Shown: one piece after another, positions 1 to 5,910 of the stretch | Layout of the letters: the number at the start of each line of letters is the position of its first letter | How positions within the stretch are numbered: the first letter of the stretch is position 1 | NCBI GenBank assembly: GCA_007117405.1 | Contig: SKGP01000024.1 | Span: forward strand, 1-5,965 | Direction of reading: 5' to 3' | Source of the DNA: Candidatus Woesearchaeota archaeon | GTDB taxonomy: Archaea; Nanobdellota; Nanobdellia; Woesearchaeales; UBA583 | DNA length: 5,965 nucleotides | The notes under the pieces: model-generated | Databases searched by the model: none | Seen by the model: the letters and a program-made list of their open reading frames with translations, nothing else | Told to the model about the DNA's origin: nothing | Program-made: the position numbers and the translations under genes

Positions 1-24
1 ATATTTTATTATTTTTATTTATAC

Positions 25-726
25 ATGAGAGAGAAAATAAAGATAGTTAGACATATGGGTGTTCTTTTTTTAACAGTTATGATTTTTACAATTGGAATTT
101 TTATTGGAGGTGAACTTGAACAGCAAAGGGTTCAAACTCTATATACTAGTTTACAAGAACAAGATTTACAATATCAAAAAATAGTTGCTGAGAGTAATTT
201 TATTGATTTTTTAATTTCACAAGGAGAGGAGATTGGCGAATACGATTGTCAAGTTATTAAAGGAGCATATTTTACAAGTATAATAAATCTTGATGATTCA
301 AGAATAAAGCTTGAAAATTATATAAATACTGCGAAAGTAAAAACAGAAGAGTATGATAGACTTAAAGAACATTATTCAAATCTTCAGGTAAATTATTGGA
401 TTCTTGCAAATAGAATAAATTTTCTTTGTGAGGGTGCAACTACACCTATTTTGTATTTTTATGGTGAAAGAAAGATTTGCCAGTCTTGTCAAGATCAAGG
501 AGTTCATTTAGATTATGTGAAACAAATACTTGGCGATGAGGTTTTAATTTTTTCACTTGATTCACAAAAAGATGGTGTAATTAGACTTTTGGCACAAAAA
601 TATGATGTTCCTGGAAGAGAACTTCCAGTTATAGTTATTGATGAGGAGATATATGCTTTTATGAGGAATTCTGAAATATTTCAAATTTTATGTGATAATG
701 GTCTTGAAAGAGCATGTGGTAGGTAA
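25..726 (+). CDS. Membrane-anchored thioredoxin-fold protein with CxxC motif (hypothetical)
   Basis: Complete 233-residue ORF. A short basic N-terminus (MREKIKIVRH) precedes one hydrophobic segment at about residues 11-28, so the protein is probably a signal-anchored membrane protein with its C-terminal part outside the cytoplasm. Residues about 30-130 are charged and helical in character, like a coiled-coil stalk. From about residue 140 a beta strand (PILYFYGE) leads into Cys152-Gln-Ser-Cys155, followed by a helix, a strand (EVLIFSLD) and LPVIVID, whose Pro201 sits where the thioredoxin cis-proline is expected. This order fits a thioredoxin fold, but the family assignment is by pattern only. 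Four more cysteines (75, 135, 223, 231) could form disulfides. A redox or disulfide-handling role in the envelope is inference; partner and substrate are unknown. The start at 25 lies about 20 nt after an AT-rich TATA-like stretch at the window edge, consistent with a leaderless mRNA. Met11 is a less likely alternative because using it would remove the basic flank of the anchor. Confidence 0.8.
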   Translation: MREKIKIVRHMGVLFLTVMIFTIGIFIGGELEQQRVQTLYTSLQEQDLQYQKIVAESNFIDFLISQGEEIGEYDCQVIKGAYFTSIINLDDSRIKLENYINTAKVKTEEYDRLKEHYSNLQVNYWILANRINFLCEGATTPILYFYGERKICQSCQDQGVHLDYVKQILGDEVLIFSLDSQKDGVIRLLAQKYDVPGRELPVIVIDEEIYAFMRNSEIFQILCDNGLERACGR

Positions 727-736
727 ATATTAGAAA

Positions 737-743
737 TTTTTTT
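737..743 (+). terminator. T-tract terminator after the thioredoxin-like gene
   Basis: Seven consecutive T residues begin 10 nt after the stop codon at 724-726. Archaeal transcription commonly ends at such T-tracts without a stable hairpin. The tract abuts the TATA-like element assigned to the downstream RNA gene, so the two signals overlap. Confidence 0.4.
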
Positions 744-748
744 AAATA
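740..748 (+). promoter_or_regulatory. TATA box for the structured RNA at 771
   Basis: TTTTAAATA is centred about 26-27 nt upstream of position 771, where the 5' strand of the closing stem of the proposed RNA begins. That is the usual TATA-to-start distance in archaea. Purine-rich AGAAA just upstream could act as a BRE. The match to the RNA boundary is the main support, since AT-rich sequence yields such motifs by chance. Confidence 0.5.
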
Positions 749-770
749 GATTTATTTTACATAATAATTA

Positions 771-909
771 AGGGCAGGTTTGGCCTTTTGAGTTAAATCC
801 AAAACTATATGATCGATATAATTTGTGTGAGCATTCCTCTAAGAGGGTGTTTTTTTGTGTCTAAATTAAATTAACTAAGTTTGATTCGTTTTGGATGCCT
901 GCCCTTTTT
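771..909 (+). ncRNA. Candidate stand-alone structured RNA, family unknown
   Basis: A 139-nt element in the rtcB upstream region. Its ends pair perfectly: AGGGCAGG (771-778) with CCTGCCCT (898-905). A second perfect 9-bp helix lies inside it: ATCCAAAAC (797-805) with GTTTTGGAT (888-896). Only G897 is unpaired between the two helices on the 3' side, while 18 nt are unpaired on the 5' side. The interior holds a TATAT/ATATA hairpin (806-820) and a GCA..CCTC-TAA-GAGG..TGT hairpin (831-850). AGTTAA (791-796) could pair with TTAACT (871-876), crossing the 9-bp helix as a pseudoknot; this is weak because it is AT-rich. GC is about 36%, above the surrounding non-coding DNA. A TATA box sits about 27 nt upstream and a T5 tract at 905-909 ends the unit. 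It lacks tRNA D/T-arm layout, 5S, SRP domain IV and RNase P conserved cores. It could alternatively be a long leader, but rtcB has its own closer promoter. Confidence 0.65.
905..909 (+). terminator. T-tract ending the structured RNA
   Basis: Five T residues directly follow, and overlap by one base, the 3' strand of the 8-bp closing helix. This resembles an intrinsic terminator and supports the plus-strand reading of the RNA, because the opposite strand has no T-tract at its corresponding end near 771. Confidence 0.45.
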
Positions 910-934
910 ACATTTGATTTCTTATTTCCGTCAA

Positions 935-942
935 TTATATAA
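935..942 (+). promoter_or_regulatory. TATA box of rtcB (leaderless)
   Basis: TTATATAA is centred about 27 nt upstream of the rtcB ATG at 966. Transcription would therefore start at or next to the start codon, giving a leaderless mRNA; no ribosome binding site is visible between them. The element is a perfect palindrome, so polarity depends on flanking elements that cannot be judged by eye. Confidence 0.65.
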
Positions 943-965
943 GTTCTTAGATATTTTTTTAATTA

Positions 966-2132
966 ATGAAGAAAATTACTAATTTTGCATTAAATCCAGA
1001 TAATCAAACAAAAATTCAATTTGAACATTGTATAAAAGAAGATTTTGTAATTGCTGCATCTCTAATGCCAGATGCTCATAGTGGGTATGTTGCTCCAATT
1101 GGAAGTGTATTTTTAGTTGAAAATTATTTAGTTCCTTCTTGGGTTGGTTATGATATTGGTTGTGGAATGATTGCGTGTAGATTTTTTGGAGTTCCAAATT
1201 TAGTTGAAAAGGCTATATCTAATTCATCTAAAATTTATGAATTAGTTTCAAGTAAAGTTCCTATGGGAGAGGGAAATTATAATCATATTCAAAATGTTTC
1301 AAAAGAAACAAAAGAAGAATTTAAATCTTTATTAAATAAATTTAAACAAGGAGAGTACGATTCAGAAATATTTAATTTTTTGAAAAATAAATCTTTATCT
1401 CATCTTGGAACTTTAGGTGGCGGTAATCATTTTATGGAATTGCTTATTGATGATTCAAAGGAGGAGTTATGGGTCGTTGTTCATAGTGGTTCAAGGGGGG
1501 TAGGACATAAGGTAGCACAAAAATATATGAAAAAAGCGTCTGGTTCTGAAAAAAGATTTGAAGAAACATTTCCAATTAAAGATGATTCAAAAGAGGGCAA
1601 GGAGTATATTAATATTTTAGATTTTGGTTTAAATTTTGCATTATTAAATAGACTTGAGATGGCATACAAAGTAAGAGATGTTTTAAAAGAAATAATTGGT
1701 CAGCAAATTGATTTTGAATTGTGGACAAATAAAAATCATAATCATGCAATCAGAGAAGAAAATCTCGAATTTAATGGGAATAGAATATACATACATAGAA
1801 AAGGCGCTACTCCAGCAAAAAAAGGAGAGAGAGGCGTAATTCCTGCAAATATGAGAGATGGTTGTTTTTTAGTTGAGGGACTTGGAAATAAAGATTTTTT
1901 AGAAAGCTCTTCACATGGTGCTGGTCGGATATTGAGTAGGGGAGAAGCTAAAAGACAGATAACTTTAGAACAGTTTAAAAAATCAATGGTTGGAATTGTT
2001 GGGACGATAAATGACAAAACAATTGATGAATCTCCTTTTGCATATAAAAATATTTATGATGTTATGGAAAAACAAAAAGAAAGTGTTAGAGTAATTAAGC
2101 ATTTAAAACCTATAATTAATTGGAAAGGGTAA
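966..2132 (+). CDS. rtcB: RtcB family RNA ligase (compact form)
   Basis: A 388-residue RtcB: a Mn2+/GTP-dependent cytoplasmic ligase that joins RNA 2',3'-cyclic phosphate or 3'-phosphate ends to 5'-OH ends, in tRNA exon ligation and RNA repair. The family's signature residues are in order: PDAHSG (35-40), DIGCGM with metal ligands Asp63 and Cys66, GGGNHF with Asn154/His155, VVHSGSRG with His173, HNHA (258-261), HRKGATPA (277-284), and SSSHGAGR, where His317 corresponds to the histidine that becomes guanylylated. His317 lies 71 residues from the C-terminus, as His337 does in the 408-residue E. coli enzyme. The protein is thus close to bacterial-type length and shorter than the roughly 480-residue archaeal enzymes such as that of Pyrococcus. 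No archease gene is adjacent. All catalytic residues look intact. The start at 966 is fixed by the TATA box about 27 nt upstream. The gene is convergent with guaC, with 16 nt between the stop codons. Confidence 0.95.
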   Translation: MKKITNFALNPDNQTKIQFEHCIKEDFVIAASLMPDAHSGYVAPIGSVFLVENYLVPSWVGYDIGCGMIACRFFGVPNLVEKAISNSSKIYELVSSKVPMGEGNYNHIQNVSKETKEEFKSLLNKFKQGEYDSEIFNFLKNKSLSHLGTLGGGNHFMELLIDDSKEELWVVVHSGSRGVGHKVAQKYMKKASGSEKRFEETFPIKDDSKEGKEYINILDFGLNFALLNRLEMAYKVRDVLKEIIGQQIDFELWTNKNHNHAIREENLEFNGNRIYIHRKGATPAKKGERGVIPANMRDGCFLVEGLGNKDFLESSSHGAGRILSRGEAKRQITLEQFKKSMVGIVGTINDKTIDESPFAYKNIYDVMEKQKESVRVIKHLKPIINWKG

Positions 2133-2144
2133 TATTTTAAAGGA

Positions 2145-2158
2145 TTTTTTATTTTTTT
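2145..2158 (+). terminator. T-tract terminator of rtcB
   Basis: Two T-tracts (T6 and T7) separated by one A begin 12 nt after the rtcB stop codon and run into the 3' end of the convergent guaC gene. They form a strong archaeal-type plus-strand terminator. No equally clear tract is seen for guaC on the minus strand. Confidence 0.5.
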
Positions 2159-3225
2159 GAATTAATATCGTATTGTTCGAGTGAACTGTTTAACTGTCGA
2201 TTTACTCTTATGAATGTTGCTCTTTTAGAAAATTCTTTAATTTGTCTTGCTCCAATATATGTCCCTGTGCTTCTAAGGGAACCAAATAAGTCTTGCAAAA
2301 AATGGTTTAAATCTCCTTTGTGCGGTATTAAAACATATCTTCCTTCAGAAGCTCTATGATTGTCTTTTAAACCATAATTTTCAAGCATAGCTTTATCTGA
2401 AGAAGAACCATAATATTCTTTAAATTTTTTCCCATTTTTTATTATTGTTTGCCCGCCCGATTGCTCAAAACCAGAAAAGACAGAACCTGCCATTACAAAA
2501 TCTGCTCCCGCACAAAAGGCTTTTGCAAAGTCACAGGGATTTACAATTCCCCCGTCTGAAATGATTTTTCCAACACTTTTTTCATTTGAAATCCCATGTG
2601 CTGCATCAGAACATTCTATAACTGCTGAAAGCTGAGGATAGCCAACTCCAGTCATTTTTCTAGTAGTACATACAGAACCAGAACCAATTCCTACTTTGAC
2701 AATGTCTGCGCCATTTAAAATTATTTCTTCAGTCATCTCATTTGAAACTACATTTCCAGCAATAATAATATGTTTTGGACAAAGTTTTCTGATAATTTTT
2801 ATTGTTTCTAGAAATCTTTCAAGATATCCATTTGGAACATCAATACATATAAAGGAAAAATTTTGGATTAAGTTGTTTTCAATCATTTCATTTAATTGTT
2901 TTATATCTCTTTCTCTTATTCCAAGTGTGTATCCTACATAATCTGGATTATTAAAATTTTTGAAAAATTTTTTATATTCTTCAATTGAATAGTATTTGTG
3001 AAAAGTTGTTATTATTTTGTATTCTGAAAGGACTTCTGCCATTTCAAAAGTTCCACAACTGGCCATATTGGAAGTCATTATTGGAATGCCTTTCCATTTT
3101 TTTTCTGAATGATAAAATGAAAATTCTCTTTCTAATATAACTTCTTTTCTAGAAGAAAGTATACTTCTTTTTGGTTTTAGAAGAACATCGTTAAAATCTA
3201 ATTTAATATCATCTTCAATTCTCAT
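2149..3225 (-). CDS. guaC: GMP reductase (NADPH-dependent)
   Basis: A 358-residue TIM-barrel enzyme of the IMPDH/GMP reductase family, which deaminates GMP reductively to IMP using NADPH, in purine salvage. It matches E. coli GuaC nearly end to end from memory: MRIEDDIKLDFNDVLLKPKR at the start, HKYYSIEE with Lys77, CIDVPNGY, AGNVVSNEM, GADIVKVGIGSGSVCTTR with catalytic Cys186 and Thr188, GVGYPQLSAVIECSDAAHG, SDGGI, ADFVMAGS, YYGSSSDKAM, RASEGR with Glu294 near the expected catalytic glutamate, and LRSTGTYIGA. Residue numbering up to Cys186 is identical to the bacterial and human enzymes. There are no CBS domains and the length fits GuaC, not IMPDH. It lies 60 bp downstream of the ATPase gene on the same strand but has its own TATA box. 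The predicted mRNA has a leader of about 16 nt containing GGTG 11 nt before ATG. The bacterial/eukaryotic-type sequence in an apparent archaeon suggests horizontal transfer (inference). Confidence 0.93.
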   Translation of the reverse strand: MRIEDDIKLDFNDVLLKPKRSILSSRKEVILEREFSFYHSEKKWKGIPIMTSNMASCGTFEMAEVLSEYKIITTFHKYYSIEEYKKFFKNFNNPDYVGYTLGIRERDIKQLNEMIENNLIQNFSFICIDVPNGYLERFLETIKIIRKLCPKHIIIAGNVVSNEMTEEIILNGADIVKVGIGSGSVCTTRKMTGVGYPQLSAVIECSDAAHGISNEKSVGKIISDGGIVNPCDFAKAFCAGADFVMAGSVFSGFEQSGGQTIIKNGKKFKEYYGSSSDKAMLENYGLKDNHRASEGRYVLIPHKGDLNHFLQDLFGSLRSTGTYIGARQIKEFSKRATFIRVNRQLNSSLEQYDINSKK

Positions 3226-3261
3226 ATTTTTATTTGCACCATTATAAAGTTAAAACTTAAT

Positions 3262-3272
3262 CTTTATATAAT
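3262..3272 (-). promoter_or_regulatory. TATA box of guaC
   Basis: Read on the minus strand this is AATTATATAAAG, centred about 42 nt upstream of the guaC ATG at 3225. It predicts a start near 3241 and a short leader of about 16 nt. A weaker TATA-like CTTTATAAT (minus strand, about 3241-3249) lies closer to the ATG. This is the only unit in the window where the best TATA box does not place the start at the initiation codon. Confidence 0.5.
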
Positions 3273-3285
3273 TTTTCATTTAGAA

Positions 3286-5586
3286 TTAATCATAATCCTC
3301 TATTACTTTTTCTTTTTTTATGTATTTTTCGACATATTTTTCATACCATAAAGTAAATTCAAAAAAAATTTTCTTTGAATCCAATGTTCCATATTCATTG
3401 TTGATTCTTTCTGATATTTTATGAAACATATCGTTTGAATCAATTACTGCTTGTGCTTCTAAAATATCATCGTTTTTTATTTTTTCTGCTGTCTCAACAA
3501 TGTATTTTTTGACTTTTGATCTTAATTGTATATTATCCCAAATGGCATCCCAGTCTCCGGCCCATTGTTTAACATTTCCGCCAATTGCTTTCAACACATC
3601 ACTTTCACCATTTAATAAATCATCAGTAATTTCTAGTTGGTCAGTTTTGGAATTGTATTTAAAAAGATCGCAAAATCCATCTTCAAGGGAAGGGTCTTTT
3701 TCCCATTTTTTCCTTACCTCTGTTATTTGGGTAATTCTTCTCATTCGGTGTAATCCGTCAGAAGATTTTACGGGATTTGCCACAATTATTATGTCTGTTG
3801 CCTTAAAAGAAGTATTTGGAACACCTAAATCGTTTACAAGTCTATCATAAACTCCATATGGACTATCTCCGTGGATTGTTCCTGCAACTACATTTGCAAG
3901 AGCACCAACTCTCATTGCTTCATATAATGCAAGAGCTTCTGTTGATCTAACCTCTCCAACTATAAGACATGAATCTCCCAGTCTTAAGGTTGATCTTATT
4001 CCCATATCTGCTGTTAATCCTTCTTTTGAAATTGATAGTGCAGACCTTACACTCATAGATTGTATGTTAAAACCAAGTTCTGAAAATTGTAGTGTTGGTA
4101 TTTCCAAAGTATCTTCTATAGTGATTATTCTATATTTTCTCATTATCTCAATCATCATCGCAGTTAAAAAAGAAGATTTTCCTGAACCTCTAGTCCCCGC
4201 AATAAGTATAGTTCTTGCACCATCTATTATAAAACTTAGAAGTCCAGCAACTTCGGGAGTTATCATTTTGTGTTTTATGAATAATGGCAGTGTCCATGGC
4301 TTGTCTCTATGTCTTCTAAATGAAAAACCAAGACCGTATGGATTTAAAGGTTTTCCTACTGCCGAAACTCTTGCTCTTGCATGTGGTGTTTCTATTTCGG
4401 TATCAAGTAAAGGATTTGATGCATCTAAAGGTTTTCCAGATATCATTCTAAGTCTTGATGCCCATCCATCAACTTCATCTTGTTCAGGTATTATATTTGT
4501 TTTACAATCTTCAAAATCTGAATGTGTTATGAATATTGGTGTTTTATTTGGTGGTGAATTAATTGAGATATCTTGAATTTTATCGTCTTCAAGTAGAGTT
4601 TCTATAAGTCCAAAACCAACAGTGTATCTTACAAGTATATTTGAGAGCACATCTACATCTTTTTGTTTGAGTCTTATATTTTTAAATTCTGCAATCTCTT
4701 CAATTAGATCACTTGCAATATTTTTAAAAACTTCTCTTAATTTTTCGGGATCAATAAAATCGTTTGATTCTGGTTTATGTTCCGAGATCACTTCTTTAGC
4801 AAGATTTAATATTGAATATTTCTCATCAGAAAGTGTGAATTCTACTGGAGTCATGTGGTATAAATTATTTGCCTCATTATCCATTTCAAATATTGTTATT
4901 TTTGCATCACTTAGATTATATGAATCTAGCTCTTTTGCTTCAATAGGGATTTGTTTTTGAAGGGAAGTATATATGAAATTTGGTTTTATATTTGCATTAA
5001 AAAATTTTTTGTATATTTTTCTATCTCCAACTGTATGACCTTCAAGTTCATTTTTAGCAGATTTTATAATAATCATTGTTTCTAATTTTCCTAGAATATA
5101 TTTTAAAGCTATTTCATATTTATTGTCAAGTTCAAAGCATTTGTCATTGTAATATTTTCTTTCGAATTTATAGTCCCTAAGTTTTCTTTTGATTTTTACA
5201 TATGCACCAATTGGGTCTGAAGGCAGATCTTTTATAATTGTATTTTGTAGAAAAGTATATCTGTTGAAAAAAAGTTTTATACAATCATCATCTTTTTGTA
5301 TCATTTCACCCGTTGTAAATAATTCTTTTTCTTTGCTAAGTAAAGAGAATATTTGCGATATTTCTTTTAATATTGATACTTGTTCAAAGTTATATTCATA
5401 ATTTTTATTATGAACAAAGATTATTTTTGTTACTCCAGGCATCTGAACTAATTTTTTTACTATATCTCTCATAACAATCCCATCGTCTTCAATTGAAGGA
5501 AAATTTTCTTTTCCTAAATAGTTTATTTTTAGGATGGTTTCAATGCCATGTTTTACAATTTCAAATTCTTTGTCTTTAAGAAACAT
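3286..5586 (-). CDS. Type II/IV secretion system or archaeal pilus ATPase (TadA/FlaI-like)
   Basis: A 766-residue hexameric-type secretion ATPase of the GspE/TadA/FlaI/VirB11 superfamily, expected at the cytoplasmic face of a type IV pilus-like or secretion machine. The core is complete. An N2-like domain spans about 310-430 (GFGLIETLLEDDKIQDISIN; arginine-rich RLRMISGKPLDASNP and FSFRRHRDKPWTL). Walker A is GTRGSGKS (464-471, Lys470), the Asp box is TIEDTLEIP (489-497), Walker B is LIVGEVR (541-547) with Glu545, and the His box is AGTIHGD (568-574) with His572. About 300 N-terminal residues and about 110 C-terminal residues (from about 655) are not recognised; the latter is charged and probably helical. 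No platform (TadC/GspF-like) or prepilin gene is in the window, so the cargo is unknown. The start at 5586 is supported by a TATA box about 26 nt upstream. guaC follows on the same strand after 60 bp, with its own promoter. Confidence 0.92.
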   Translation of the reverse strand: MFLKDKEFEIVKHGIETILKINYLGKENFPSIEDDGIVMRDIVKKLVQMPGVTKIIFVHNKNYEYNFEQVSILKEISQIFSLLSKEKELFTTGEMIQKDDDCIKLFFNRYTFLQNTIIKDLPSDPIGAYVKIKRKLRDYKFERKYYNDKCFELDNKYEIALKYILGKLETMIIIKSAKNELEGHTVGDRKIYKKFFNANIKPNFIYTSLQKQIPIEAKELDSYNLSDAKITIFEMDNEANNLYHMTPVEFTLSDEKYSILNLAKEVISEHKPESNDFIDPEKLREVFKNIASDLIEEIAEFKNIRLKQKDVDVLSNILVRYTVGFGLIETLLEDDKIQDISINSPPNKTPIFITHSDFEDCKTNIIPEQDEVDGWASRLRMISGKPLDASNPLLDTEIETPHARARVSAVGKPLNPYGLGFSFRRHRDKPWTLPLFIKHKMITPEVAGLLSFIIDGARTILIAGTRGSGKSSFLTAMMIEIMRKYRIITIEDTLEIPTLQFSELGFNIQSMSVRSALSISKEGLTADMGIRSTLRLGDSCLIVGEVRSTEALALYEAMRVGALANVVAGTIHGDSPYGVYDRLVNDLGVPNTSFKATDIIIVANPVKSSDGLHRMRRITQITEVRKKWEKDPSLEDGFCDLFKYNSKTDQLEITDDLLNGESDVLKAIGGNVKQWAGDWDAIWDNIQLRSKVKKYIVETAEKIKNDDILEAQAVIDSNDMFHKISERINNEYGTLDSKKIFFEFTLWYEKYVEKYIKKEKVIEDYD

Positions 5587-5607
5587 AATTTTTTTTTGTG
5601 TTGTTGT

Positions 5608-5617
5608 TTTATATAAT
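5608..5617 (-). promoter_or_regulatory. TATA box of the secretion ATPase (leaderless)
   Basis: On the minus strand this reads ATTATATAAA, centred about 26 nt upstream of the ATPase ATG at 5586, with an A-rich BRE-like stretch before it. The spacing places the transcript start at the initiation codon. No ribosome binding site is present. Confidence 0.65.
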
Positions 5618-5700
5618 GATTTTTTTACTCTTTAGTAGGTATTTTTTGTTTCCTTGAATTTACATGAATTAAGCCCTGTTTCTTATTTTTTTCCAAAACG

Positions 5701-5710
5701 TTTATATATA
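5701..5710 (+). promoter_or_regulatory. TATA box for the second structured RNA
   Basis: TTTATATATA is preceded by CCAAAACG, a BRE-like purine-rich element. Its centre near 5705-5706 predicts a transcript start at about 5730-5732, exactly where the first hairpin of the proposed RNA begins. It is the strongest plus-strand promoter in this intergenic region, and no convincing protein gene follows it. Confidence 0.6.
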
Positions 5711-5729
5711 GTTTCCACCATGATGTATG

Positions 5730-5842
5730 TACTCAAGATAGTCTGGAAAGTGTATCTGGACAAGATATTGAGCTTAGCAAACTTACACTTAACTCCCTTT
5801 CAGTTTGGTAAAACTGCTGTAAGGGATTCAACAAATTTTTTA
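5730..5842 (+). ncRNA. Candidate stand-alone structured RNA with a pseudoknot, family unknown
   Basis: An element of about 113 nt lying between the divergent ATPase promoter and the next gene. Hairpin 1: CTCAA (5732-5736) pairs with TTGAG (5768-5772), then AT with AT across one G/A mismatch, then GTCTGG (5741-5746) with CTGGAC (5756-5761, two G-U pairs). This leaves a 9-nt loop at 5747-5755. Seven loop bases, AAGTGTA (5748-5754), are perfectly complementary to TACACTT (5784-5790) in the linker after the hairpin, forming a pseudoknot. Hairpin 2: TCCCTT (5794-5799) with AAGGGA (5821-5826), an asymmetric internal loop, and CAGTTT (5801-5806) with AAACTG (5811-5816) around a GGTA loop. A T7 tract at 5836-5842 ends it. 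GC is about 39%, well above the flanks. The start position follows from the upstream TATA box. No known RNA family is recognised. Confidence 0.68.
5836..5842 (+). terminator. T-tract ending the second structured RNA
   Basis: Seven T residues lie 9 nt after hairpin 2. Together with the hairpin this resembles an intrinsic terminator and fixes the plus strand as the sense strand. The opposite strand has no T-tract at the corresponding end near 5730. Confidence 0.5.
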
Positions 5843-5880
5843 TTATTGGCAATTTTTTGTTATTAAATTTTAAAAGAAAA

Positions 5881-5889
5881 GTTTTTAAA
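5881..5889 (+). promoter_or_regulatory. TATA box of the right-edge gene
   Basis: GTTTTTAAA, followed by T, is centred about 25 nt upstream of the ATG at 5911. This is the same TATA-to-ATG spacing seen for rtcB and the ATPase, predicting a leaderless mRNA. The motif is AT-rich and so weak on its own. Confidence 0.4.
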
Positions 5890-5910
5890 TTCTAAAGATT
5901 GTAGTTTTTT

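Noticed and set aside
771..905. tRNA, possibly intron-containing, suggested by the GGGCAGG/CCTGCCC end pairing
   Set aside because: The bases next to the acceptor-like stem form neither a D arm nor a T arm (881-897 does not pair as a 5-bp T stem), and no T-loop consensus is present.
771..909. RNase P RNA, SRP RNA or 5S rRNA
   Set aside because: The conserved P4 strands of RNase P, the SRP domain IV loop motif and the 5S internal consensus are all absent, and the length does not fit SRP or RNase P RNA.
979..2017. Minus-strand open frames opposite rtcB
   Set aside because: They are antisense shadows of a well-conserved enzyme, with compositionally biased products and no promoter or family match.
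2696..5401. Plus-strand open frames opposite guaC and the secretion ATPase, including a 170-codon frame at 4064-4576
   Set aside because: They lie wholly inside two confidently identified genes and translate to serine/isoleucine-rich sequences typical of the complement of AT-rich coding DNA.
5720..5830. Box C/D guide RNA, suggested by ATGATGT at 5720-5726
   Set aside because: No D box (CTGA) or C'/D' pair is found at workable spacing, and the motif lies upstream of the predicted transcript start.
5794..5833. H/ACA guide RNA, suggested by a hairpin with an internal loop followed by ACA at 5831-5833
   Set aside because: The pocket is one-sided (one base against four), the apical loop is a GGTA tetraloop without a kink-turn or K-loop, and ACA is not immediately at the stem base.
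5720..5866. A 48-codon open frame from ATG 5720 (or 70 codons from 5654) over the second RNA
   Set aside because: The ATG at 5720 lies only about 15 nt after the TATA centre, upstream of the predicted transcript start, and the ATG at 5654 precedes the promoter. The frame overlaps a strongly structured, GC-enriched element and the product resembles no known protein.
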